NCBI GenBank assembly: GCA_963573315.1
Contig: OY752144.1
Span: forward strand, 186,001 to 250,000
Direction: 5' to 3'
Origin: Entomortierella parvispora
Taxonomy: Eukaryota; Mortierellomycota; Mortierellomycetes; Mortierellales; Mortierellaceae
DNA: 64,000 bases
Part shown: positions 19,109-29,551 of the stretch, in pieces
How the letters are laid out: the number at the start of each line of letters is the position of its first letter
Position numbering within the stretch: the first letter of the stretch is position 1
The notes under the pieces: model-generated
What the model was told of the DNA's origin: nothing
What the model saw: the letters and a program-made list of their open reading frames with translations, nothing else
Databases searched by the model: none
Translations under genes and position numbers: made by a program

Positions 19109-19164
19109 GTTGACTGAGGAGAAGGCAAGCCACCATCACTGGAGTGAGTAAGGGGTTCCAACTA

Positions 19165-19445
19165 TATTACTGACTGGGTGGAAATGGAGGAATGGAGGCC
19201 ATGAATTGCTGGAGATACGCTAGAGACTATCCTTTTCTAACGCGTTCTTTTTCCATTCGGCTAGCCTTGCCTATAGTCATGTCAAGAAAGGAAACTGAAT
19301 CCATCACAGAAGTGAAGCAAGAATGAGAGGAAGCAAGAACGAGAGGCAAGAGCGAGCGTCAGAAGCGTGTGTTGACTGGTCAAAGCGTAGCTGTGATTTC
19401 TGAAAAGACAGCGTCCACATGTCACGGTCTGGACGCGTTGCGGAA
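19165..19445 (+). repeat. Displaced tail fragment of repeat unit 3
   Basis: About 280 bp matching the unit tail (5110-5385 in unit 1; 10325-10555 in unit 2), for example gaatggaggcc(g)atgaattgctgg, tatagtcatgt, and tgatttctgaaaagacagcgtccacatgtcacggtctg. It starts almost where unit 3 breaks off at 15435, so a 3.7-kb stretch sits inside what was once a continuous unit. Confidence 0.85.
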
Positions 19446-19764
19446 GATCAATGAGAAGATTCCAGGGCGCAAGCAAGGGTTTTTTATTCCATCTCTGTCC
19501 ATTCGTGGATGAAAAGAGGTGTCCAATTTTGAGGATAGTTTATTTCATTGTTCATTTTGTGCGGAAGAGGTTCTAGACAGACAGAGGTGTAGTCTGTATT
19601 TTGTCGACATGATACAGAGGCCGAGCTTTTTTCGTTTTGGAAGGCATGGTCCATGTTGGTCGTCGTCATTTCCGTCATTGGATGTCACATCATAGGTAGT
19701 TTCGGTGATGAGTCTCGGGATGAAAACGAGCAATGTGTTCCCTACAGTAACTGGAGCTGCTCAC
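19446..19764. other. 3' flank of the DCN1 gene
   Basis: About 320 bp between the displaced repeat fragment and the leftward DCN1 stop codon. Presumably the DCN1 3' UTR; no gene seen. Confidence 0.4.
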
Positions 19765-21688
19765 TCAAGACAACTCGCTCCTCCACTCAACGTACTCATC
19801 CATCAGAACAGGCCCTGAAAGAAGCAGAAGTTCAAAAAAAAAATGTAGGAATAAAGTTAATTCGCCGCGAAAACATTGACGCGTTACGTTCACATTGGCG
19901 ATCTTGGATGTGCTGTCCTCGGTATTGATCTTACAGGCAGAGCTGACCCCGTCATAATTTGAAAGGTCCTCTGACACTGATTCGGAAAAATCGAGAAAGT
20001 TGTACCACTGGTCCTTGTTGATGACCTTGACCGGTTTCTTGGCCTAGTTACAAGAACAAGCCCATAAAATCATTGAGTCTGCTTTGCTGTTTGCGTCTCT
20101 ACCTCTTTGTGAATTTCAGCCAAATGATTACCTCCAGAAAAGCTACGAAGCTTTTTGTATGTGGCCTTCCGGCCATGACGGTTTCCAACATTCGACATGC
20201 AGTCTAGAGGTTAAAATAGGAAGGCATTGCCGAATAAACAAGGATGCTTCCTCGTTAGTGGTCGTCTAGGATCTGGAAAGGAAAATCAAATCGACCGATA
20301 TGCCCTACCTCAACATCCATGCACTTTTGCTCCGAGTTCTTGACAAACATGAAGATGTATCGATAAAACTCTTTAAAGTTAACGGGGTTCTTCAGTTTGG
20401 CCACCAACCTCGGCATTGATGCCTTGAGCTTTATCGTCGAGTCCACCCTGTTTCATACAAAAATAAAAAGTACGAGAGCAATTGAACGAACGTCAGCTGC
20501 GGTCACCATCTTTTGCAGAGATAGAGAGAGAGAGAGGGAGAGAGAGAGAATGCCACGTTGATCGTCTTACTCCAATTTTTTCATGCCTTTGGTCCATTCA
20601 TCTTTGGAAAAGAAGGCTAAAAGACAAAGTATGAAAAGAATAAAAAAGAAGCCCCCACACGGCGGTGCAGATCATATGGCCGTTATTAGCCATTTGAAAA
20701 AAAATTCGTCACATGGTCCGGCCCATCCTTCCTCCTTTGATGCTCGGGAGCTTCACTCGCCCCTCTGCTTCTGCAAAGTCAATTGAGCCTTGGCAACTTA
20801 CGCATGGTGTCGGCATTTAGGTGGAAAGCAAGGACAAGCATATCGATCTAAATGGGATGGCCATTCATTGGCATGGAACGTTCGATTGGTTCTGTTAGGG
20901 CAAGTTCTCCCGTTTAAGCCCCGTGATCATGAATGCCAAACATCTTACAGCCTCCAATGATACGCCGATGTCCTCGCAAAGCTGTGAGATTCCTGCAGGC
21001 CCAATCTGGTCGCTGCCAATATCCTCTTCCTCAAGACCTAGGAGGCATCAGTTGAGAAACCGAGAATTAGAGAGTCATGTTCACCAACTGTCTAAAGACA
21101 TCCATTGGAAGTCACGTACCTGTGAATGACTCGAACCATCTCGTACAGCGTCCTATATCAAACTGATCCTAAGGGAAGAAAAGGATGCAATGTTTTAGGG
21201 GTCGGCAATCAAATGAATAAGCTTGTTGACAGCGAGGATGTTGGGAGACTCTGCCGGGAACGAGCGGGAGAAAAAGAAAAAGAGAAAGAGAAAGAAAAAA
21301 GACGGAAATAACCCCAGGTCGGATTCAGCCAACATACTTTTACAGGCACGGGTGCCGGCGTTGGTGTCGTTGGGATAGAAGTTGTGGCGACGAACGTTGA
21401 CTTTGCAGCTAACCTATTGCTGTCATAGTCCCTGCTCTTGGGTCTAGCAGTACAGCACAAGCAGCACAACAGGACACGCAGTGGTGGCAAAAAGAGTCAG
21501 CTGGAGCGCGTATTTCCAAGGGCGATGTGTGCCAGACGGGCGTTCTTTTTTGTTGCAAGCTGTCACCCCAAGATCGCCACTGATTCTCCTTACGATGTAC
21601 GAAATGAGGAGACGGGCGTGGCGTCGACCTTTGCTCCTCTAGATTTGATGTTGATGTCGCCTCTAGAGGTGCTGTTTTTGTTACCCAT
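19765..21688 (-). CDS. DCN1: Dcn1/DCUN1D4-5-like cullin neddylation E3 co-factor
   Basis: Ten exons, read right to left: 21594-21688, 21338-21443, 21120-21168, 20949-21037, 20802-20847, 20571-20616, 20309-20447, 20132-20203, 19935-20043, 19765-19814; 801 nt, 266 aa, all junctions in phase. The PONY domain (about residues 70-266) is clear: CTRWFESFTG, LCEDIGVSLEA, IDMLVLAFHLNADTM, KDEWTKGM, YRYIFMFVKN, TACRMLETVMAG, KDQWYNFLDFSE, SNYDG, AWPVLMDEYVEW. The acidic-hydrophobic patch that docks the cullin WHB domain (Asp of KDQW, Ala of AWP, Asp of LMDE) is intact. Dcn1 promotes transfer of NEDD8/Rub1 from Ubc12 to cullins. The chosen start reads MGNKNSTS, a good N-myristoylation consensus, suggesting membrane attachment as in animal DCUN1D3. 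An upstream basic ORF at 22218 is an alternative first exon but does not join in frame. Confidence 0.93.
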
Positions 21689-22059
21689 TTCGAGTGGAGG
21701 AATAAAAGAAGAAAGGAAACAGGGAACGAAAGCGTGGCGTTGATTGAAGAAAAGAGGTCGTTGAATCGAATGTGAACGAGTGGGGAGGGTGAATGAAGGG
21801 ATCAGGGCTGCGTGGTGTGGTGTCGGTTGTGCGGTGTGGAATGGAGGCAGAGGTGGAGGAGAGAGAGAAAGAGAGAGGGAGAAAGAGACGGAGAGGAAAG
21901 GAGGAGCAAGCGAACAAAAAATAACACATAATAACACACACTGCAGCCATCTGGCAGTCCTTGCCCAATCCATCATCCAGGTATCCAAGGGCGATGCACA
22001 GGGAAAGGAAAAGACTGATAATTTGGGTGGCAAGGCACATGGCATCTGTATCTACTTAC
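21689..22059. other. DCN1 upstream region
   Basis: CT-rich leader on the minus strand before the DCN1 ATG, including a GA-repeat at about 21857-21895. No gene supported. Confidence 0.4.
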
Positions 22060-22218
22060 GAGAGAGGCTTCGTGCGGAAAGGACGCAGCAGAAGCCTTGG
22101 CCAGAGCGGCCTTTGTCGGGGCCCTTTTGGAGATTGACTCTTTCTTGCCCTTTGCAACCTTTGCAGGAGGGGCATCGTCCGTAGTCCCTTTGGCGGCGGC
22201 CTTGCGTTTGGGTGGCAT
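22060..22218 (-). CDS. Possible first exon: basic Lys/Ala-rich N-terminus
   Basis: An ATG at 22218 opens 53 codons rich in Lys, Ala and Pro (MPPKRKAAAKGTTDDAPPAK...), ending exactly in phase at a consensus donor GTAAGT (22059-22054). It resembles the nuclear-localising N-terminus of animal DCUN1D4/5 and lies just upstream of DCN1 on the same strand. None of the visible acceptors before the DCN1 core joins it in frame, so it may be an alternative 5' exon, a small separate gene or chance. I cannot decide from sequence. Confidence 0.3.
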
Positions 22219-23082
22219 CGCAGTCTTTTTTTGTTTTCTCGAGTTGTTTCCTGTGAGAGCCGTTGCAGGAGCTGGGTATAAGGTGGCGAGGAACGACAGA
22301 ACAAGAGGGGAGGAGAGAGGAGAAGAGGGGAGGCGCGTTTAGTGTTTTTTTTGGCAAAGGGGCTCGACAGAGAGACTGACAGACAGACAGCCGGCTCCCG
22401 GAAGGAGGTGCATGTTTGACCATTGGCCGGAAATGCACGCGAGCATGCAGGAGGAGTTCCTTCGACAAAAGACGAGCTTCTGCTCGGCAACTGCCGCCAT
22501 ACCTGGGTGATGGAATGAAGCAGGTCAAGCAAGGAAAGAATCCAAAAATGAGGAAATGGTGGCAACCAAGGAGCAAATGAATGAGAGGCCGATCGATGAT
22601 GGATCTGCGGGTTGATGCAGGTCAAGACCAAGAGAAAGAGAAGGAAAAAGAAGGAAAGAGAGAGCAAGGTGCGAAGGGGAGACAGAGAGAGAGGAGGAGG
22701 AAGGACAAAAAAGAAAAGAAGAAAAAAGAGGAACAAGAACAAGGACAAGAACAAGAGCATGCCATGCAACGAGCAAGAGGCATGCAAGACGGCAAAAAAA
22801 AAAGAAAAAAAAAAAAGCAGCACAGGGGGAGAAGGTGGGGCGAGGGCCAATATTGGTGGCAAACGACATCCGCCCCTTCATCTCTTTCTTCTGTTCTCTT
22901 TCGGACGAGGAGAGAGGGGACGCCACCAAAAAACAAAAAAAAAAGCACACCTTCTTGCTTCCCATGGCAGCCTGCAGAGCCCAAAGGGCTTTGCTCCCTT
23001 GCCTTCTCCCCTGTTTCCTCCTCCTCTTGCCCTTTGCCTCTCTCTCTCTCTTTCTCTCTTTGTATCTCTTTCTCTCCATGTA

Positions 23083-23113
<31 letters not shown>

Positions 23114-23480
23114 GTCGGTCTGTCTGTGCCACACGGTCGTCCCATCCGTGGTCAAGGGAACCACCTGAGGCTGGGATTGGACCTGCTCAACCACCCAACC
23201 CAAAAAGAAACACAAATTGCAATTTGCACAGAAAAGCTCCTTCGTTGCTCCATCAATCTATACGCGGCTACGTCCGGGGGGGGTCTGCTGCCTCTTCTTT
23301 TCTTTTTTCTCTCTTTGCTCCCTCTCTCTTTCTCTCTCACGCACACTCTCCTCTCCTCTCCTCTCCTCTCCTGCATTCCCCTCCTCTTCATCCCCTTCAC
23401 TGTTCTCACTCTCACTCTCATTCTCATTCTCATTCTCTACATCCCTCTTTTTCTTTCCTTCATCCCATTTTCTCGAAACC
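22219..23480. other. Low-complexity purine/pyrimidine intergenic region
   Basis: Between divergent genes. The plus strand is strongly purine-rich at about 22615-22835 (gaaagagaagga-type) and switches to pyrimidine-rich at about 23020-23480, with (CT)n at about 23038-23120 and a ctctcctctcctctcctctc run near 23347-23370. The latter forms the leader of the gene at 23481. Open frames here are low-complexity artefacts. Confidence 0.6.
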
Positions 23481-25088
23481 ATGAGACTCCCAACCGTGCT
23501 CAGCACGAGTCTGGCCGTCTCCCTCCTCTCTCTCCTCGCCCGATCCACCCCTACCGCCGCCGCCGCCACCACGCCCGCCCTCCTTTCTCAATCCTCCTCC
23601 TCCTCCTCCCCACAATCAATAGACACCTCTCCTCCCCTCTCTCCACCTCCTTTCGTGCCACATTCCTCCACCTCGTCATCCAACCGCAATCGTCGTGCAG
23701 TCAAAGTTAAACGCACGACCCTGCAGGAATCATCGTCATCTCTTTCCTCTTCTCCTTCACTCTCTCCTCGACCTCCTCTCCTCCTCCAACCAGGCCCTCA
23801 CACTGTTTGGCCCGCAGGCACCTCTCAATTGGTCCAATGGTCCAAAAAATACGCCTCCACCCTCCCAAAAGAGACCACGGTCGACATTGTGTTATTAGAC
23901 CCAACCACCAACCGGAAATTGATCTCTCTCAAACGATTCATCCCCTTTCGAAAGGGGAAGGCTCAAGTGGCCGTCCCCACGACCAGTTCGGGACCTCATG
24001 TCCTCGCCCTCGAGTTGTTCCTGGGAAAGAGTCCATTGGAGGTCGCAGTCGAGATTGAGATTTCCAAAAGGGGTGTCGCAGAAACATCCTCTTCCTCCTC
24101 AACAACAACAACAACATCATCATCGTCCTCCTCTTGGTCATCATCAAAGTCCAAGCTGGACCAGATTGCGAACGATGGAACAGCCTCAGGAAAGTCGGTC
24201 ATTGTGAAGAGGGCCGATATCCATATATCGCATGCACAACCAAAAGTCGAACGAGGCATCCCTCCCTCAGGGATCAATGGCAACAGCAACAACAAGTACA
24301 ACAAGTACAGCAATGATCAGAGTGACGACAATGACGACAACGATAATGAAAGTGAAACTAGCGTCAGGAGAAATACAATTGTCGTTCCGGCCGGTGCTCA
24401 AATCTCTGGGACCCCTGTAGACATGTACGGAGATGATTATTATTTGGGAAGTACAGAGGAACGCTCATTGGATTTCATGCCCGGTGAGATGCGCCAGGAA
24501 TATCCGTCCGTGGTCCTGCCCCTGGAACTGGAGCACACGTTGGGATTGTACCAAAAAGTCTATCTCTTGACCCCCTATACGCTCGAATGGCGGATCCCCG
24601 AAAGAGTCCTCGAGCTCTTGGATTACACAGAAGCTCGCCTGCGATTGATCAAGAGGACTCAGAGTCGGCGCTTGGATCAGGATCAGTACCGGACCGTTCA
24701 ACAGACGTTGCAAAGGAACACAAAGACTTATTTGGCAAAGCTGTTGATCGAGTTGGTCAAACATGATACTCTGGAGACAGTCTCGGTCCTGGCTAAAAAC
24801 GTCCCTGCAGAGACTCGGTTTCAATACCTCCAGATCTTGGATCGGGTCGAGCCTGATCAATACCGGTTGAGGGTTCAAATGGTCGTGGTCGAGGTCGAGG
24901 ATTTGCACTTTGCCGGGGAGAAGGAAGGGGAGGACGACACGGCCGACAAGTTGCACATGGTCGCGTCCAGGATACGATCGACCCATGGTGACCATACAGA
25001 AGGATGGGAGTTTCCAATAGGAGGAAAAGTCATTGATCGGTACGAGTCTGTCACTCGCCGGTTCTGGGTCTCGACAGGAGCTTTTTAG
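23481..25088 (+). CDS. Kre9/Knh1-like secreted Ser/Thr-rich protein
   Basis: Single exon, 535 aa from the ATG at 23481, chosen because it gives a clean signal peptide (MRLPTVLSTSLAVSLLSLLA) after a pyrimidine-rich leader. A Ser/Pro-rich stretch with a dibasic site (NRNRRAVKVKR, about residues 69-79) precedes a Kre9/KNH-type beta domain at about 103-195 (PGPHTVWPAGTSQLVQW..., then VDIVLLDPTTN and KAQVAVP). That domain occurs in fungal wall beta-1,6-glucan-associated and GPI-anchored proteins. A Ser/Thr/Asn-rich linker follows, then a C-terminal region of about 200 residues predicted mostly helical (LEWRIPERVLELLDYTEARL...). No GPI signal is visible at the C-terminus, so it is probably soluble or wall-associated. 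The C-terminal region is unrecognised. Confidence 0.7.
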   Translation: MRLPTVLSTSLAVSLLSLLARSTPTAAAATTPALLSQSSSSSSPQSIDTSPPLSPPPFVPHSSTSSSNRNRRAVKVKRTTLQESSSSLSSSPSLSPRPPLLLQPGPHTVWPAGTSQLVQWSKKYASTLPKETTVDIVLLDPTTNRKLISLKRFIPFRKGKAQVAVPTTSSGPHVLALELFLGKSPLEVAVEIEISKRGVAETSSSSSTTTTTSSSSSSWSSSKSKLDQIANDGTASGKSVIVKRADIHISHAQPKVERGIPPSGINGNSNNKYNKYSNDQSDDNDDNDNESETSVRRNTIVVPAGAQISGTPVDMYGDDYYLGSTEERSLDFMPGEMRQEYPSVVLPLELEHTLGLYQKVYLLTPYTLEWRIPERVLELLDYTEARLRLIKRTQSRRLDQDQYRTVQQTLQRNTKTYLAKLLIELVKHDTLETVSVLAKNVPAETRFQYLQILDRVEPDQYRLRVQMVVVEVEDLHFAGEKEGEDDTADKLHMVASRIRSTHGDHTEGWEFPIGGKVIDRYESVTRRFWVSTGAF

Positions 25089-25316
25089 TAGGATTCCGTT
25101 CATCATGGGTGTTTCCCCCACCTCCACTCTTTCATTTCCAAAAAAAAAGCACAAACGACTTTCCCTTGTACCGACATGGCCTTCTTTTTTTCTTTTGGCT
25201 TTTGGGATAGCGCATCTCAAAGGAAGGAGAGAACAATTCGCCACGAAGAGGGCAAAGAATAAATGGATACTGTGTCTAGACAAGTTCTCACGAGCAACAA
25301 GCTACATGGAGGTTGA

Positions 25317-25350
<34 letters not shown>

Positions 25351-25549
25351 CGGTTGTTGTTTGCGGACTTGGTTGGCTCTCTCTACTAGAAACCCCAGTA
25401 GGTCTTCAGGCCATAGTTGTTTCTCAATTCGTAAAAAGCCCAATTCTCTAGAGATCTTCAAAATAGAAAACACCGTCGTTCGCTCCATGATGCACAAGAA
25501 GGTACAGTATGTATTATGATAGCAGGTATATTTAGAGTGAGAGGGGTGT
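25089..25549. other. Convergent 3' intergenic region
   Basis: Contains a pure T run of about 29 bases (25320-25348). The remainder is presumably 3' UTR of both neighbours. No gene seen. Confidence 0.6.
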
Positions 25550-27076
25550 TTACAATTTCCGGACAAGTCTTCTTGCTCCATCCGACAAGTAAGCCAAGAC
25601 CACGCCCGTGGCCGCTTGGGCCATCACCCTTTTGGCCGGCCCATAGACCACCTTGGAAGGTGACAACAGACTCGAAGATGTAACCGCTCCCGCGACCAAA
25701 TCTCCGACAAGGGCCTCGGGTTCCTTTTTCGCCCAGGCCTTGATCTGCCTCATCTGAACGCCATCCTTCAGAATCTTTGCGTAAATGTCCTTGGCACTAA
25801 AGCCTGCACTTCCACGATGTCCATAAATCAACGAAAGCCAGTCGCCCACGTTCGCTATTGGCTGAAGTCCAAGCCAGTTCAATGTCGCTCGGCTCGCACG
25901 CATCACCACCCAAATAATAATCACCACCTCAACCGATCCGGTGATGACATGCATGATCCGCGTCCGTAACCACGTCTGTTGCCAAAGGTCATAGAGTTGC
26001 AGCAGTGCTCCCTTTGACCGTTTTGTCGCCACACTTTGAGATCCGACGCTACGGTGGGTATATTGTCGTACAGGTTGTGCTGTTTGTTGTTGTTGTTGTT
26101 GCCGTTGCTGCCTTGGCTGGTATACTGACTCTTTTTCTTTTTGCTGTTGGCGAGGCGAAAGAGTTGATGAAATGAGTGTAGACGAATCTGATAGTGATGA
26201 AGAAGTGATCGATCGCTCCTCCTGGCGGCGGACACTGCTGGACTCGATATCTGGGTTCAAGAACTGAACTTGGTATCTCTTCTTCATCCGTTCCGTTCTG
26301 GCTCCAGACTTTAGTGACGTTCGCAAGATCCCTTGGAGAGCCTTTGGAGCTGTAGGAGAGGTCGGCACAGAGGATGCTGCAGACGAGGTCTCTGAGGAGG
26401 TTATTTTGGTCCTCGGTAGAGTTGACCAAACGAGTTGACTATCCGAATCCTCTGAATCCGTTGTCAGTGGACTGAGTGAAAATTCCCGCTCCAGCTCCAA
26501 AGTCAGTCTTTGCGATGATCTCCTGTACCGGTTGTGTTGTTCCTCGTGTTTTTGTCGCCAAAGAATCTTTGAAACGTCGTCGGTGCCTCCATAGGTGGAA
26601 GTCAGCATGTACGATGAAGTTGATGGTCGGGTTTTGTCCAAAAGTGAGTTTCGACGCGTAGACCGTGGTTCCAGTACGAGATCCAGGGCTTCAAGATCCC
26701 TGGGGACAGGCGCCAAAGATTCGTTCCGTGATGTCGAGGTTGCAGAAGATGATGATGAAAAAGTCGGATCCAATTTCGAAGGAGGCAGTTTTGAGGATTC
26801 CGTCGGGAGAGATGAGGGATGTGCAGGAAGAGTGCTGGAAGCGCCATCGTCAAGACTGTTGGCGTTTAGTTTCGCGTTGGCGGTCCGTTCCAAAGCCAGT
26901 TGCGCTTCGTCAATCAAAGATTGGAGGGCAACACAAATCCGATTATAGACTGCGTTAGAGTCCTCGCCTTCATTGGTCACCCTTCTGGAAGAGGGCACGA
27001 ATGGGTTCCCACTCTCCGCAGCGAGACTCTCTTCGGTACTATAGGGTTGTCGAGGTTCACAGTTGGGTGGCGGCAT
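25550..27076 (-). CDS. Unrecognised membrane-anchored protein with disordered N-terminus
   Basis: Single exon, 508 aa, ATG at 27076. Residues 1-340 are Ser/Pro/Gln-rich and probably disordered, with a short helical stretch near 40-70 (NRICVALQSLIDEAQLALE) and a polyglutamine patch near 325-340. One clear hydrophobic segment follows at about 378-393 (TGSVEVVIIIWVVM). The C-terminal 110 residues are folded-looking (GLQPIANVGDWLSLIYGHRG; then KVVYGPAKRVMAQAATGVVLAYLSDGARRL), with possible weak membrane-associated helices. There is no signal peptide, so a tail-anchored or internal-membrane protein is likely. Real gene, unknown function. Confidence 0.7.
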   Translation of the reverse strand: MPPPNCEPRQPYSTEESLAAESGNPFVPSSRRVTNEGEDSNAVYNRICVALQSLIDEAQLALERTANAKLNANSLDDGASSTLPAHPSSLPTESSKLPPSKLDPTFSSSSSATSTSRNESLAPVPRDLEALDLVLEPRSTRRNSLLDKTRPSTSSYMLTSTYGGTDDVSKILWRQKHEEQHNRYRRSSQRLTLELEREFSLSPLTTDSEDSDSQLVWSTLPRTKITSSETSSAASSVPTSPTAPKALQGILRTSLKSGARTERMKKRYQVQFLNPDIESSSVRRQEERSITSSSLSDSSTLISSTLSPRQQQKEKESVYQPRQQRQQQQQQTAQPVRQYTHRSVGSQSVATKRSKGALLQLYDLWQQTWLRTRIMHVITGSVEVVIIIWVVMRASRATLNWLGLQPIANVGDWLSLIYGHRGSAGFSAKDIYAKILKDGVQMRQIKAWAKKEPEALVGDLVAGAVTSSSLLSPSKVVYGPAKRVMAQAATGVVLAYLSDGARRLVRKL

Positions 27077-27798
27077 AGGAGAATTGGAGAAAAGAGGTTA
27101 GAGGTGTTTATCATTTGGTTGAGCAAAAACAGACAAGACATGGACGGGACCAGGGGCAAGAGAGGAAAAGAACAAGGAGAGTAATTCGCCAAGAATTCGG
27201 TCGACCATGATTTTAGCAGTGTAAGCACACAGGCACATGCTTCCGTCATCCGAACTTGCTTCGTGCTTCGGCTGGATGAGAGACATGCAGTGGAACCCGA
27301 TTGTTGCTTCTGTCCGACGAGGGTGGCCACCTTGCCGCCACAAAAAGGCACAGCACCGTCGAGTAAATTGATATCCCCAACATATCGCCCCACACTCCAG
27401 AAAAGCACGGACGTCAACGCCTCAGGAACAGCTGGACATCGACAACACATCCATCGATGGCGTGCCTTTGAAAACAACAGGATTTGTCATGGCTTTTCCA
27501 CTGAGCAATCAACGTCTAGTTCGATCACCCTTTGCTTCCGTAACGCCCACTGCTCTTTAAAAAGAAAGTACTGTAGACAGAAACAGGGGGAGGGACTTAC
27601 TGTGCTAGTAACGATTTCAACTCCTCCACAATGTGTCTGCTGGAGTGCTCGGCCCTAATCGCACAAACAATTAACCAAAATAGAGAGCAGCGAACACAAC
27701 AGGTGAGTTGTATGAACTGTAGAGAAGAGTGGGCCATATAAAAAGCGGTTACATGAACCATCTCTCTCGTTCGTTGCGCCGGTCAATTTGTTTGTCAT
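27077..27798. other. Intergenic region between two leftward genes
   Basis: Promoter of the gene starting at 27076 and 3' UTR of the gene ending at 27799. No supported ORF. Confidence 0.4.
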
Positions 27799-28582
27799 TT
27801 ACATGTTTAGTCTTGATTCGAGCTCATAGACGGTGGCCCGGGAGTCCTGAACCTCTGACTTGAGTTGGTGAACAAGTTCCTCTAGGACGTCATCTCCCTA
27901 TCCAGCGGAATGCAATGGTCAGTTCTGGCGGCGGAGAATTTGGTGGCAGCGTAAAGATAGGATAGGCAAATAGAGGATTGTGGAGAAGGTCGACAAGGGG
28001 GGGGGGGGTTAAAAGCATGTGGAAGGATTACAAAAAATAGTTGAATGTGGTTGGGAAAAGCGGAACAGGGAGAAGGAGTTGTACCTCTTCGCTTCCGAGG
28101 TCAGAGTCCACAAGGGTGATAACTGTCATGGACTCTGCCAGGGTCGAGGACGAGTCGTTCAGCGGCGAGTCAATGCCTAGATTGTTGCTGCTCCAAGCTG
28201 TGCCCTGGCTATCCGTGTCGGTTTCTACCGCTTCCCCACCCTCTTCCTCATCGTCCTCCCCTGATCCCTTGCTGTCGTTGTGACCTTCTTGTTTGTCGCT
28301 GGCGGTGATATCATGTGAACCAACAGACGACTGGCGATCATGAACTTGTTGTAGTTGCTGTTGAAGTTGTCGAAGGTGCTGGAGTTGCAGTAGTTGTTGT
28401 TGTTGCTGGGTATGGAAGAAGACCTCCTTGTGGTCTGTCAAAAAGTCGTCGTGGTCGAGGGGGTGACCCTTCTTGACCGTTGCCTGTTCATAAGGGGTCT
28501 CGTCCATTAGATGGAAGCTGGTCTGCTTGCGCGGTCGCGGCTGTTGGACAGACCAAGGATTGCTCGCATGGTGCGCATCCAT
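27799..28582 (-). CDS. Unrecognised Gln-rich protein with C-terminal coiled coil
   Basis: Exons 28085-28582 and 27799-27897 (intron 187 bp, GTACAA...GATAG) join in phase to 198 aa. The start at 28582 (MDAHHASNPWSV) was chosen because the longer upstream frame is low complexity. Features in order: a polar N-terminus with FHLMDETPYEQATVKKG, a Gln/Leu-rich helix (about 58-80), an acidic Ser-rich stretch (EDDEEEGGEAVETD), and after splicing a heptad-like segment (DDVLEELVHQLKSEVQDSRA...YELESRL) at the C-terminus. The clean second exon supports a real gene. Function unknown. Confidence 0.6.
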
Positions 28583-29551
28583 GGCTAGCGTGGGAAAGAG
28601 CGAGAGAGGAGTGGAGAATAGGGTTGAGGCGGGGCAGGAATGGGATGTGGATTGAATGCGATGCGATGTGGGGGTTGGGTGGGAGACAGAATGGGCGACT
28701 GGATTGGATGGATTGGATGGATGGATTGAGAGCAGCACTGATTCCGATGATGCGGAACAAAGACAAAAAAAAAAAAAAAAGGAATTGTTACCCGATCCAC
28801 ATGCATGTAGGACCGAAGGGCGGTGTGGCATGGTGTCTATTCCCCGCCCCGGGAACACGACCAGCGCGCGTCCCCCGGGGGAGGCTGCCACGCGAGTCTC
28901 GAGGGCTGAGTCGGAGGTCAACTCACGATCCCTGCTGCTGCTCCGTCGTCATTCTTGGTCCCTTGGTCCCCTGCAGAAGGACCGCGGCTCAAAAGTTGGT
29001 GTGTCGCGGTCACATGACCAGAGGCTGTTCATGAGACATGAGGGCAAGAGGTTCTGGTCCTGCAAGGCTGCACGGCCAATTGGAAGGCCCCCCGGCCCGT
29101 TCCTCGCGCGTCAAGCCGATTTATCCATTGCTGTGATGACTGACTGCTGGATGTAGCAAGCACATCAACAGGGACCAGATATTTCTTCACAAACTCCGTT
29201 AAAGTGTCGTGTGAAACGATCCAGCGGCCCAAAGTTGCCGTCTTCAATGCTCATGGTGCGATCCACGCTCCCTTTTCAAGCCGTGACGGTTTTCTTCTCT
29301 CGGCTCGTTTTGAAAAGTGAGGCCGGGCCTCTTATTCTCTTCTTTCTTTTCTTCACACTCCACCTCTCCAACACGGACCCTACCTTCATCGACCAGCCAG
29401 ACCATCCTCGAGACCAAGCAAAGGAGAAATCAAGAATCAGGACTTTGACGCCCGCCCTTAAAAGCTACAACTACAAAGGAATTATCTTTCAAAACTCTAC
29501 AGCCAGTCCATCGAGCTAGCTAGCATCCAACTGCACGCCCAAGATACATAA
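28583..29551. other. Divergent promoter region
   Basis: Between the coiled-coil gene (leftward) and the HSDL2-like gene (rightward). It contains tggatggattggatgg-type simple repeats near 28700-28735 and an A-run near 28767-28782. No gene supported. Confidence 0.45.

Noticed and set aside
21209-21310. Peptide SPNILAVNKLIHLIADP as an extra exon of DCN1
   Set aside because: It has no donor before its stop, and the neighbouring exons join in phase without it, matching the family alignment.
22525-23215. Several long overlapping ORFs on both strands
   Set aside because: They are products of purine/pyrimidine low complexity (EREREK and SLSLSL runs).
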